Origin: Paralithodes platypus
Lineage: Eukaryota; Arthropoda; Malacostraca; Decapoda; Lithodidae
Assembly (NCBI GenBank): GCA_032716605.1
Contig: CM064517.1
Span: 25,412,840-25,476,839, forward strand
DNA length: 64,000 nucleotides
Reading direction: 5' to 3'
Below the pieces are notes generated by a model. The model ran no database searches. It was not told the origin of the DNA and was given only the letters and a program-made list of their open reading frames with translations. Positions 9,872-18,706 of the stretch are shown here, piece by piece. Within the stretch, counting starts at the first letter, position 1. Each line of letters begins with the position of its first letter. The position numbers were made by a program, and so were the translations under genes.

Positions 9872-9999
9872 AATGTCAAAACTAATGGGGCTACGCATAA
9901 GGGAGAAGGGGGGGGGGGGCAGATACCCCCCCCCCCTTATTTAACATTATTCACACTTTTAATCTGTGGCAGTGTATATACTTGAGGAACTTTGAATAG

Positions 10000-10018
10000 T
10001 TAAGGAGCCCATATCGTT

Positions 10019-10055
<37 letters not shown>

Positions 10056-10388
10056 GTTGTATCCATTCGGCCTCACTCAGCCTATTGTTTTAAGACGTTT
10101 ATCTCCATTCAGGTGTCGATATTTTTAATAATGTGTTTGACAGCAGGCTAAATATGTACATTTTTTCGGCCGGTTCCTCTTAAATTACTGGCTCGCTCGC
10201 TATCGCTCGCTCGCCAGGGAAAAAAAGCGACACCTAAATGACACGAAAAGTCTTGCTATTGACGAAGAAATGGGGCGAAAGGTTGTAAAATCGCCAAACT
10301 AACGGCCCGAACGTGTTAATATATGGAAACTAAGGGGGTCAAACATGAGGGAGAAGGGGGACCAGAAAAGTGACCTAGCTCCCCTTAA
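10000..10388 (+). mobile_element. Chimeric TTAA element: B left end, A right end
   Basis: Starts TTAAGGAGCCCATATCG, then a CT array and the B left arm (TGTATCCATTCGGCC, TTTTAAGACGTTTATC). After a fused stem-loop/GGCC remnant it continues with the A-type GCTCGC block, iterons and CTCCCCTTAA. TTAA lies at both ends. Confidence 0.8.
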
Positions 10389-10798
10389 TTCAGGTTAAAA
10401 AGGGCCTCCAAGAATTAAGGGGAGGTATTTAGTTTGTTCCCTAGACCTCCATCAAGCTTAGAATTACACCCCCTTGAGTCCCTTTCAAGATAAATTTGTA
10501 CATTTTTCGGTAGAAAAATGTCCCGGCCGAAGGCCGGTTCCTCTTAAATTACAGGCTCGCTATCGCTCGCCAGGATAAAATCGACACCTGAATGGCACGA
10601 AAGGTCTTAATATGGGGTGAAAGTTCTTAAAATCGCTAAACTAATGGGGCGAACGTTTTATAATATCAAAAGCAATGGGGCCTAAACATGAGGGAGAAAG
10701 GGGCGAAGAAAAACATCCCTCAAGTGGAAATCTCCCCTTAACCCTTATTACTACATCACAGATCCTTCTTGAACTGCAGAAAATCGTCTAAACATAGG
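10389..10798. mobile_element. TTAA-D remnant split by a TTAA-A copy
   Basis: 10389-10414 (TTCAGGTTAAAAAGGGCCTC) resembles the inner left arm of D. 10742-10798 (CACAGATCCTTCTTGAACTG, AAAATCGTCTAAACATAG) is a D right arm. The complete A copy at 10415-10741 sits between them at a TTAA. Confidence 0.65.
10415..10741 (+). mobile_element. TTAA-A element, complete
   Basis: 327 bp with TTAA ends and all modules, very similar to the nested copy at 9014-9339. Confidence 0.9.
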
Positions 10799-11050
10799 AG
10801 TCGTTTTTCTGGTCCCCCCCTTTCTTCCTCATGGTTAGCCCCATTAGTGGTCAGATGTTATGGCGTTCGGCCCATCAGTTTGACGATTTTAAGACCTTCC
10901 TCCCCATTTCTTGTTCAATATTTAGACTTTTCGTGTCATTTAGGCGGGACCATTTTTCTATCGACGAAAAATGTACAAATCAATCTTGAAAGAGGGTCCG
11001 GGCCGGGGTGGGGGTTGGGGGGGGGGGGGGGGGGGTTATGCTTGAAGGAG
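10799..11050 (-). mobile_element. Diverged TTAA-A element (minus)
   Basis: CTTCCTCATGGTTAGCCCCA, three iteron complements and a stem-loop variant are visible. The GGCC hairpin and GCTCGC block are deleted, and a G-run of about 20 (11015-11034) follows where the CCCC tract lies. The ends are not defined. Confidence 0.65.
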
Positions 11051-11282
11051 GAAACGAGATATGTAAATGATGATGACATACATAAGCCGCCCACGCCCAC
11101 TTTCATAATACATTTCAATGCCGTTCCATAAATCCCGTAATGACTTGATAATGGATGTCATAATTAACCAAGGACAGGGACTTCATAACTGGTTCGGTCG
11201 TAATGTACACGGGAGAGAAGTGGACTGTAATTGTATTGATTTATGTATATATTTATTTGTTTATTTATTTATGTATTTATAG
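11051..11282. other. Unassigned sequence with TTTA-rich tail
   Basis: No gene or known repeat. The last part (11240-11282) is a degenerate TTTA/TATT stretch next to the 3' end of the RTE-like element. Confidence 0.4.
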
Positions 11283-11732
11283 CCGACTCAAGACAGAGCA
11301 AGAACAGGGAAACACAAAAACATAAAACCACAAATAAACACAGATAAAAAGCACAAACTCACACACATCCAGGTCACCCAGGAGAAGACCCAGAGACCAG
11401 GGTCACCCAGGTCGCTCCAGCACTCCCCCGGCCCCCGACCACCCGGAGAGGTTCCGATCTCGGCAGGCAGACATGCAGCGGAGCCAAAGCCACAAGCCCT
11501 CCCACCACACTTCCAGGCGCACCCTTCATATTAATCGTCTCCCCGGGCCAGGCGCCTGATGGACTATTATCTAGTCCAACTTGCGCCCGACCCCTTACTC
11601 CAAATGACCACGTGTTCACTCCACTATTCACAAGCATTCTCCATTCACTCCTGTCCACCACCACTTCCCCTGCCTGATCTATAGTCATTCCTCTATCATC
11701 TAAAGCCTTTCTTACACAGTCTCTCCATCTCA
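11283..11732 (-). pseudogene. RTE-like retrotransposon, C-terminal end and 3' UTR
   Basis: Downstream piece of the RTE-like element whose RT lies at 14207-15465. The minus-strand frame near 11600-11730 encodes RWRDCVRKALDDRGMT followed by DRSEWRMLVNS, the C-terminal motif normally a short way after the VERM box. The rest is 3' UTR, matching the separate copy at 57868-58066. It was separated from the rest of the gene by the LINE insertion at 11733-14199. One C is missing in the C-run near 14211-14215, so even after removing the insertion the frame is broken. Confidence 0.8.
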
Positions 11733-11945
11733 TAAGAACATAAGAACATAAGAAAATGGGAGTCTGCAGAAAGCCGATTGGCCTAAGCAAGGCAGATCCC
11801 TGTCCCACACAACCCCAATTACAAAGCCCAATTATAGGCTCAACACTCTAATACCCTGAGGATCATCTTACCAAAACGGTTAGAGATTAACGCAGGATTA
11901 CGGGGTCTGCAGAGCGCTGATTGGCCCAACCCTGCTGGTCCCCCT

Positions 11946-13075
11946 TCACACCCAACCCTTCTCGTCCATATGCTTATCCAATTTTATCTTAAAGCTCCCT
12001 ATCGTTTTTAATCCCACTATAGCACTTGGTAGTCCATTCCACCCATCTACAACTCTGTTACCAAACCAATATTTGCCTATATCTTTTCTGAAACGAAATG
12101 TATCTAATTTGAAACCATTGGTACGAGTTCTTTCGCTATCACTGAGCTTTAGTACATTTGTCATGTCCCCTTTGTTAATCCCACTAACCCACTTGAACAC
12201 CTCTATCATATCCCCTCTAACTCTGCGTCTCTCTAACGAATGTAAGCCTAATTTCTTCAACCTTTCTTTATACGGAAGATTTCTAATATTATGGATAATT
12301 TTTGTCATTCTACGTTGTACTCTCTCCAATGAATCTATGTCCATTCTGTAATAAGGACACCAAAATTGAACAGCATAATCCATATGGGGTCTCACTAATG
12401 ACAAGTAAAGTTTTAAGATAACATCAGCAGTTCTGTTACTCACACTCCTTGAGATAAACCCGAGAATCCTGTTTGCCTTGTTTCGAACGCTTATACACTG
12501 TTGTCTAGGTTTCAAATCATTGCTAACAAACACACCTAGATCTTTTTCACAAATCGAGTTTTTTAATTCCACATTAGCTAGTTTATATTTAACATTTGTA
12601 TGCATCTTCCCTATCTTTAATACCTTGCATTTGTCAATGTTAAACTTCATCTGCCAATTTACTGACCATTCGTGTAAGGTATCTAGATCCCTTTGGAGGC
12701 ACTCTATATCTCTATCTGAATCAATTGTTCTCCCCATTTTGGTATCGTCTGCAAATTTACTTATCCTACTAGTTATACCTAAATCAAGGTCATTTATGTA
12801 TATAACAAACAACAGAGGACCTAATACAGATCCCTGGGGGACACCACTTTTGACTGCTCCCCATTCTGACTTCGTACCATTTATGCTGACTCTCTGCTTC
12901 CTACCAATTAGCCATGACCTAATCCATCCCAACAACGCCCCACCTATTCCATGCGCCTCAACCTTTCTCATCAATCTCTCATGGGGGACTCTGTCGAAAG
13001 CTTTACTGAAATCTAAATATATTATATCATATGACTTGTCATTATCTACTGCTTCATATACCTCTGAGAAAAACT
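11946..13075 (-). pseudogene. LINE ORF2 part 2: RT catalytic core and C-terminal domain
   Basis: Continues the RT in the shifted frame. It has DFSKAFDRVPHE, the GVPQGSVLGPLLFVIYINDL block, the catalytic FADD (KFADDTKMG), NIDKCKVL, EKDLGVFVSNDLKPRQQC, SLVRPHMDYAVQFWCPYYR and LERVQRRMTKI, with a proper stop after MDEKGWV. The sequence is otherwise intact, so this copy is relatively young. The same domain order and motif style as at 1725-2635 suggest the same CR1/L2-type group; a phylogeny would settle the clade. Confidence 0.88.
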
Positions 13076-14190
13076 AAGCAAATTAGTAAGGCAAGAACGT
13101 CCCTGAGTGAATCCATGCCGAGAAGAATTTATTAAATTAAATGTATCTAAGTGGTTTCTAATTTTACTAGCAATAATTGACTCTAGTAGCTTTCCTATGA
13201 TTGATGTAAGACTAATGGGACGGTAATTGGATGCTATTGATTTGTCACCTTTTTTGAAGATCGGAACTACGTTTGCAAGCTTCCAAGCTTCTGGAACTAT
13301 ACCTGTCTCCAATGACTTGTTAAATAAAAATGTTAATGGGTAACTTAACTCATCCCTACATTCTTTTAATACTCTAGCATATACCTCATCAGGACCAGGC
13401 GATTTATGAGGTTTCAGTCTGTCAATTTCCTTAAGCACATCATTTCTACTTATAGTAACCGTACTTAACCTATTTTCTATACTATCGCTATATACCTTGC
13501 GGACTTCTGGAAACTGTGCCAAATTTTCATTAGTGAAAACGGAAAGAAATTGACTATTTAATGTACTGTACATTTCTAAATCATTTTCTGTCATTTCTCC
13601 TATCGAAGTTTTAAGGGGACCAATTACATCTCTAACCTTGGATTTATATAGTTGGTAAAAAGCTTTAGGATTATTTTTTGAGTCATTGGCAACCTTAATT
13701 TCATAATTTCTTTTTTCTTTCCTAATATCCTTTTTTACCTGTCTTGATAGATTCTGATAGTAAGCAAGTAGGTGAATTTCGCCTTTTCTAATTTGTCTAT
13801 ATATTCCTCTCTTTTGTCCTAGAAGATCTAATAGTCTATTATTCATCCATTTGGGTTGGTTCTGTGTTGATCTAAATTTTCTTTTGGGGATGTATTCATT
13901 TTGTGCATTGAATACTGACTTGATAAAATTATCGTATGTATCTACCAAGGTTGACGTCTCTTCCTGACTTAAGATGACAGGTGCCTGAGAAGGGGTACAC
14001 TCATTTGGACACCTGGATCGACTTAATTTTTTGACCATAGGGTCCGCTAATAGGGCTCTTCTTAACCAACCATAATTGGCTTTTCTAAAGTCAGGTATTA
14101 ATGTTGTATTCTCTCTGGTATTACCCTGTATATTAAAATACACAGAATTGTGGTCACTATTTCCTAGGTGGTCCCCTATCTCTACATTAA
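13046..14190 (-). pseudogene. LINE ORF2 part 1: endonuclease tail, linker, RT N-terminal blocks
   Basis: About 365 codons. It opens in the end of the APE endonuclease (GDHLGNSDHNSVYF, SDH triad residues), crosses a basic linker (WMNNRLLDLLGQKRGIYRQI), and enters the RT with KPHKSPGPDEVYARVLKEC, NVVPIFKKGDKS, SNYRPISLTS and HGFTQGRSCLTNL. It stops at 13046 because of a one-base loss in the T-run at 13069-13073. One frame over, the RT continues directly with the FSEVYEAVDN ... DFSKAFDRVPHE catalytic block. Confidence 0.85.
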
Positions 14191-14206
14191 TGGGAAATAC
14201 ATCTCA

Positions 14207-15465
14207 ATGGGGGTTTCCTGCCCTTCTATCTCCCCTTGTATCTGACTCACATATTCTCTTTGTAAGCGTTTCATCTCCCATTCGTTCAACATGACCATAC
14301 CAGCTCAGCACCCTTCTGTCCACTCTGGCTGACAAATGTTCCTGCTGCCCCACTCTCCTACGTATCTCTTCATTCCTCAATCTGTCTCTACGAGTAACTC
14401 CACACATACTCCTCAAGCAGCTCATCTCCATCACATCCAGCCCTCTTTCTCCTTTTTCTTCAGAGCCCATGTCTCAGCCCCATACATCACTGTTGGCACA
14501 ACAATTCCTTGATACAGTGCACTTTTTACTTTCACTCCGAGATTTCTCGTCTTCCACATACTTCCCATTGCTCCGAAAACCTTCCTTCCTTCACACACTC
14601 TCTGTTTTACCTCCACTTCCATACCTCCACTCCTGCTTATCGTTCCTCCTAGATATTTAAAACACTCTACTTGTTCCAATATTTCCCCATCCAGCCTCAC
14701 ATCTAGATTCACCCTATGCTCTCCCCTATTACACACCATTACTTTACTTTTATTGACGTTCACCTTCAGTTTCCTCCTTCCACAAACCACACCAAACTCT
14801 TTGACTACCCGCTGCAGTTTCTCATCAGAATCCGCCACCAATGCTGTGTCATCAGCGAACAGCAACTGATTCAACTCCCAATCTCTACCATTCTTTCCTA
14901 CTAAACCCAATCCTCTTCCCATAGTTCTCCTTTTCACCTCCCTCACCACACCATCCATAAACATATTAAACAGCCATGGTGACATTACACAACCCTGTCG
15001 CAAACCTACCTTTACCTCAAACCATTCACTCAACTCACCATTTCCTACTCTCACACATGCTCTGCTCCCTTCATAAAAACTCTTAACTGCTTCTAACAAA
15101 TTTCCTCCTATTTCATAAATCCTTAACACCTTCCACATTGCTTCACGGTCCACACGATCATACGCTTTTTCCAAGTCCATAAAAGCCCAAAATATCTCCT
15201 TACGCTTCTCTAAATACTTCTCGCATAACTGTCTTACTGCAAACATCTGATCCACGCACCCTCTTCCCCTCCTAAAACCGCACTGTTCTTCTCCTATTGC
15301 AACTTCCGTACACTTTATTATCCTCTCTATCAACACCCTGCCATACAGCTTTCCAACCACTGACAATAAACTAATACCTCTATAACTTGAACACTCCTGC
15401 CGATCTCCCTTCCCCTTGTACAACGGCACAATACATGCACTCTTCCAGTCTATTGGTACTATCTA
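14207..15465 (-). pseudogene. RTE-like reverse transcriptase, 5'-truncated and frameshifted
   Basis: Minus-strand RT of a different clade from its inserted neighbour. It starts abruptly at WKS..VPLYKGKGDR, then SSYRGISLLSVVGKLY, CGFRRGRGCVDQMF, the catalytic FMDLEKAYDRVDRE, GLRQGCVMSPWLFNMFMDG, the FADD box (LLFADDTALVADS), KSKVMV and KYLGGTISRSG. At about 14445-14460 an A-run frameshift (KKKEKEG) separates the last segment, which continues one frame over with MEMSCLRSMCGVTRRDR and VLSWYGHVERM. The LRQGC and YGHVERM motifs are typical of RTE-type elements. The endonuclease and upstream region are absent. The gene resumes beyond the inserted LINE at 11732. Confidence 0.85.
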
Positions 15466-15469
15466 TTGG

Positions 15470-15527
15470 TATCTGTCTTGAGTCGGCTACCCCCAAAATG
15501 GAGATTGGGCCGGAGCATATAGATAGA
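15470..15527 (+). mobile_element. RTE-like 3' terminus, opposite orientation
   Basis: CTGTCTTGAGTCGGCTACCC to GGGCCGGAGCATATAG, with a short ATAG repeat, matches the end of the 57868-58066 copy. It lies against the truncated 5' edge of the minus-strand RTE element, so the block 11283-15488 is bracketed by inverted copies of the terminal TGTCTTGAGTCGGCTA. Confidence 0.75.
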
Positions 15528-15529
15528 TA

Positions 15530-15540
15530 GATTTATGTAT

Positions 15541-15579
<39 letters not shown>

Positions 15580-15640
15580 TTATTATTTTTATTTTTATTT
15601 TTATTTATTTATTAATTTATTTACTTATTTATTTATATTT
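15530..15640. repeat. (TTTA)n microsatellite
   Basis: TTTA array following the ATAG-ended RTE terminus. Confidence 0.93.
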
Positions 15641-15742
15641 GTTTTGTAATATAGAACACATTGGCTGTACGGAAAGTGGTACATGTATATAATTATAAAG
15701 TGTACTGAAGTGGTACATGAATATATAAAGTGTACTAAAGAC

Positions 15743-16083
15743 TTAAGGGGAGGTATTTAGTTTCTTCCCTAGAACTCCATCAAGCTTAAAATTACACCCC
15801 CTAGACCCTCTTTCAAGATAAATTTGTAAATTTTTCGGTAGAAAAATGTCCCGGCTGAAAGCCGGTTCCTCTTAAATTACAGGCTCGCTATCGCTCGCCA
15901 GGATAAAATCGACACCTAAATGGCACGAAAGTTCTTAAAATTGACGGAAATGGGGCGAAAGTTCTTAACATCGCCAAACTAAAGGGGGCGAGCGTCTTAC
16001 AATCTCAAAAGCAATGGGGCTAAACATGAGAGAGAAAAGGGGTCCAGAAAAAAAAAATCCCTCCAGTGGAAATCTCCCCTTAA
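15743..16083 (+). mobile_element. TTAA-A element, complete
   Basis: 341 bp with TTAA ends (15743-15746, 16080-16083). Covariant hairpin CCGGCTGAAAGCCGG. Confidence 0.9.
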
Positions 16084-16189
16084 GCAACCGATGCAGTTAT
16101 TTTGAACACCCGAATTATGTGTATTTTAAAAGGTTTTCTGGGGTGAATTATTCGAGCCATTTTCGAGCACTGTATTTTAGTTGGTCCCG

Positions 16190-16460
16190 AAGGCTAACAC
16201 AATCGGCTTCCTTCCCAGACTTCCTTCAAACTAAGCAAAATTCCCACCCAGACCCCTTTCAAGCTAAATTAATACCTTTTATCGATAGAAAAGTCCGATT
16301 TCTTCTAATTTACAGGCTCACTATTGCTTGCCCAGACAATAATCTCCACCTGGGGAATGAAGTATCGTATTATCGCCAGACTAATGGGGTGAAACGTCTG
16401 AAAAACTATACTACTGGGGCAATATCAGGGAAGTTGAAAAAGACCTTCCCCCCTCGGGTG
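16190..16460 (+). mobile_element. Diverged TTAA-A element
   Basis: CTTCCTTCCCAGACTTCC, TTATCGATAGAAAAG, ACAGGCTCACTATTGCTTGC and ACTAATGGGGTGAAACGTCT show the A order. The terminal TTAA is gone. Confidence 0.6.
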
Positions 16461-16597
16461 GATTAATGCCTAGACTTCGCAACATGGCAAGAACATGAGA
16501 TAAAATGACCGTTTATTATGCAATTAACTAGGTTGCAAAAAGTGGACTGCCAGTATTCATATTATATCTGGTTAAAATAGTGCACAGCATTTTTCTA

Positions 16598-16936
16598 TAA
16601 ATATCGATCGCCAGGAATAATTCAACACTTAAAAGGGCACGCAAGGTTTTAATATCGGCAAAGAAATTAGTCGAAAGGTCTTAAAATCACCAAACTACTG
16701 GGGCGAACGTCTTAAGATATCAAATATAATGGGGCCAAACCCGAAGGAGAAAAGGGGGTCCAAAGGTAAACAAACCCTTAAGGTCTTAATATTGACAACA
16801 AAATGGGTCGAAAGGTCTTAAAATCACCCACCAAACTACTGGGGCGAACGTCTTAAAATCTCAAAACTAATGGGGCGAAACCCGAAGGAGAAAAGGGGAT
16901 CCAAAACAAACTCTCCCCCCCCCCCCCCCCCCCCCC
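16598..16936 (+). mobile_element. Tandemly repeated right halves of a TTAA-A copy
   Basis: The iteron half from GGCACGCAAGGTTTTAATAT to GGGGTCC, reaching CCCTTAA at about 16780, is followed by a second right half (GGTCTTAATATTGACAAC ...). That one ends in a C-run of about 22 where the terminal CCCC should be. The left halves are missing. Confidence 0.75.
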
Positions 16937-17171
16937 TTACAGTTGCAGAAAACAAGTTGCCAGGAATTAAATGCCGTGTGATTCCTCTGCCATGAGCTCG
17001 TTGCCTTGGACCTAAAAAAAAAAAAAAAAAAAAAATCACGTCAAATTTATGACCCCAGCCTCGTAAGAAGTGGATTCGAACCCGGTGCCCCTAAGATAAT
17101 TGGTCATTTATGGAACAAGGGGTCTAGGAAATTAAGGAGTTGTTATATTTTTGTTATGCGGGTACAAATAT
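16937..17171. other. Spacer with one tRNA-like B-box
   Basis: Poly-A at 17013-17034. On the minus strand GGGGCACCGGGTTCGAATCC (17073-17092) looks like a tRNA T-arm/B-box, with no A-box partner I can support. Otherwise unassigned. Confidence 0.4.
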
Positions 17172-18066
17172 TTAAGGGGGTAGTAGTGCTTGGTTTTCTG
17201 GACCCCCTTCTCCCTCATGTTTAGCCCCATTAGTTTTGACATTTTAAGACGGTCGGCCCATTATTTTGGCGATTTTAACACCTTTCGCCCCATTTCGTTG
17301 TCAATTTTAAGCCCTTTCGTGCAATTCAGGTGTCGATTTTTTCCTGGCGAGCGATAGCGAGCCTGTAGTTCTAGGAGGAATCGGCCTTCGGCCGGGACAT
17401 ATTTCTACCGAAAAATGTACAAATTTATCTTGAAATGGGGTCTAGAGGGTGTTTGTCTAAGCTTGATGGAGGTATAACGAGGAAACTAAAAAATATATGA
17501 ATACATGAATTAATGGACCAAAAAGATATGAATACATGAATTAATGGACCAAAAATATATGAATACATGAATTAATGGACCAAAAATATATGAATACATG
17601 AATTAATGGACCAAAAATATATGAATACATGAATTAATGGACCAAAAATATATGAATACATGAATTAATGGACCAAAAATATATGAATACATGAATTAAT
17701 GGACCAAAAATATATGAATACATGAATTAATGGACCAAAAATATATGAATACATGAATTAATGGACCAAAAATATATGAATACATAATTAATGGACCAAA
17801 AATATATGAATACATGAATTAATGGACCAAAAATATATGAATACATGAATTAATGGACCAAAAATATATGAATACATGAATTAATGGACCAAATATATAT
17901 GAATACATGAATTAATGGACCAAAAATATATGAATACATGAATGAATATACCAAAATATATGAATACATGAATGAATATACCAAAATATATGAATACATG
18001 AATTAATGGACCAAAAATATATGAATACATGAATTAATGGACCAAAAATCCAGCCACTATGAGTGG
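17172..18066 (-). mobile_element. TTAA-A2 element with 31-bp array in its AT-rich end
   Basis: Right end TTAAGGGGGTAGTAGTGC at 17172, then reversed iterons, the GCTCGC block, the GGCCTTCGGCC hairpin, the stem-loop and GCTTGATGGAGG. The AT-rich left-end segment (GGACCAAAAATATATGAAT) is amplified into the minisatellite at 17487-18048. The distal TTAA has decayed (GAGTGGGTAACC). Confidence 0.82.
17487..18048 (+). repeat. 31-bp minisatellite, about 18 units, inside A2
   Basis: Unit AAAAATATATGAATACATGA plus ATTAATGGACC. It is the element's own left-end sequence amplified, with one TTAA per unit in most units. Confidence 0.95.
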
Positions 18067-18067
18067 G

Positions 18068-18281
18068 TAACCCTTTGAGTACCGGTGACGTCCCTTTCGT
18101 TATATTCTAACAACTATTAGACGATGTTAGTCAGCTTAGGAAGGACATATACCCATTAAGAGGTTACCGACTCTCTCAAATACTCCTTTATGCTACCATA
18201 TATCCTTCCTAAGCTTCATAAAATCGTCCAAGTCTAGCTGGAATCAAATAGAAGAGACGTCACCTGTACTGAAAGGGTTAA
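18068..18281. mobile_element. TTAA-D element
   Basis: Left end GTAACCCTTTGAGTACCGGT and right end ACCTGTACTGAAAGGGTTAA are inverted. Inner arms have TTAGACGATGTTAGTCAGC with AGGAAGGACATATAC, and CTTCCTAAGCTTCATAAAA with TCGTCC. Confidence 0.8.
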
Positions 18282-18481
18282 AGCACAATACCCAATCACC
18301 CCTCCTTCCCCCCAACCCCCTCCTTGTCCTTGGTCCGGTAACCCTCATCTTTGACAACCAATAATCTATCCCGTTTTCAAGTTATGGCGCTTCCCCCCAA
18401 CTACATTAAATGTGTTGCGGTAGGTCGGGGAGCTTGCAGGTGGTGGTATGGTGGTGGTAGAGAGAGAGAGTGAGTGTGTAA
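18282..18481. other. Unassigned sequence
   Basis: C-rich stretch followed by a short GGTGG and GAGA region. No gene or family recognised. Confidence 0.4.
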
Positions 18482-18569
18482 AAGTAAACAAGATATCTCA
18501 CACATTTATGAACAGCTTTTCACGAAATTTGGTGGCCAGATAGGATATATTCATATTTGTTTTCACCAA

Positions 18570-18706
18570 CCCACCAACTAATTTACAAATAAGCCTAACT
18601 AATTAAATCAATGAAACTAATGAATACATGTGGTACTCCAAGGACTCGAACCTAGGATACTCACACCGAAATTTCGCACACTAAGCATTACGCTATCAAG
18701 ACAGTT
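18570..18706 (-). mobile_element. tRNA-derived SINE 1, head cut by a LINE
   Basis: Minus-strand tRNA-like head with ACTGTCTTGATAGCGTAATG and the B-box-like AGGTTCGAGTCC, then a tail related to those at 25845 and 20390. The first bases of the head are duplicated at 20255-20269 by the LINE insertion. Confidence 0.7.

Larger units (their letters stand above)
8983..9953 (+). mobile_element. Old TTAA-A-like element interrupted twice at TTAA
   Basis: With the two nested copies removed, the remaining pieces (8983-9017, 9340-9538, 9872-9953) read as one diverged A-type element. They give GTTTGCTCCCAGGACCCTCG..CAAGCTTAA, CAAAATACCCCC, CCTTTTTCGGTAAAA, GCTCACTTTTGCTCGCC, iterons, GAACGTCTTAAAATGTC, GGGGCTACGCATAAGGGAG and a C-run end. 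Both interruptions sit exactly at TTAA. Confidence 0.85.
11733..14199 (-). mobile_element. CR1-like LINE inserted in RTE element with 7-bp target duplication
   Basis: A 2.47-kb minus-strand LINE. The repeat CATCTCA occurs at both edges (11726-11732 and 14200-14206) and reads as the target-site duplication. The 3' end (11733-11757) is a short tandem repeat of TTCTTATG, typical of CR1-type elements, which lack poly-A. The 5' end is truncated inside the endonuclease: only the final SDHNSVYF segment with the catalytic SDH remains. The RT follows, with a single frameshift. Confidence 0.85.

Noticed and set aside
11374..11730. Independent 144-codon gene on the minus strand
   Set aside because: Its recognisable part is the C-terminus of the interrupted RTE-like element, and its first residues come from the inserted LINE.
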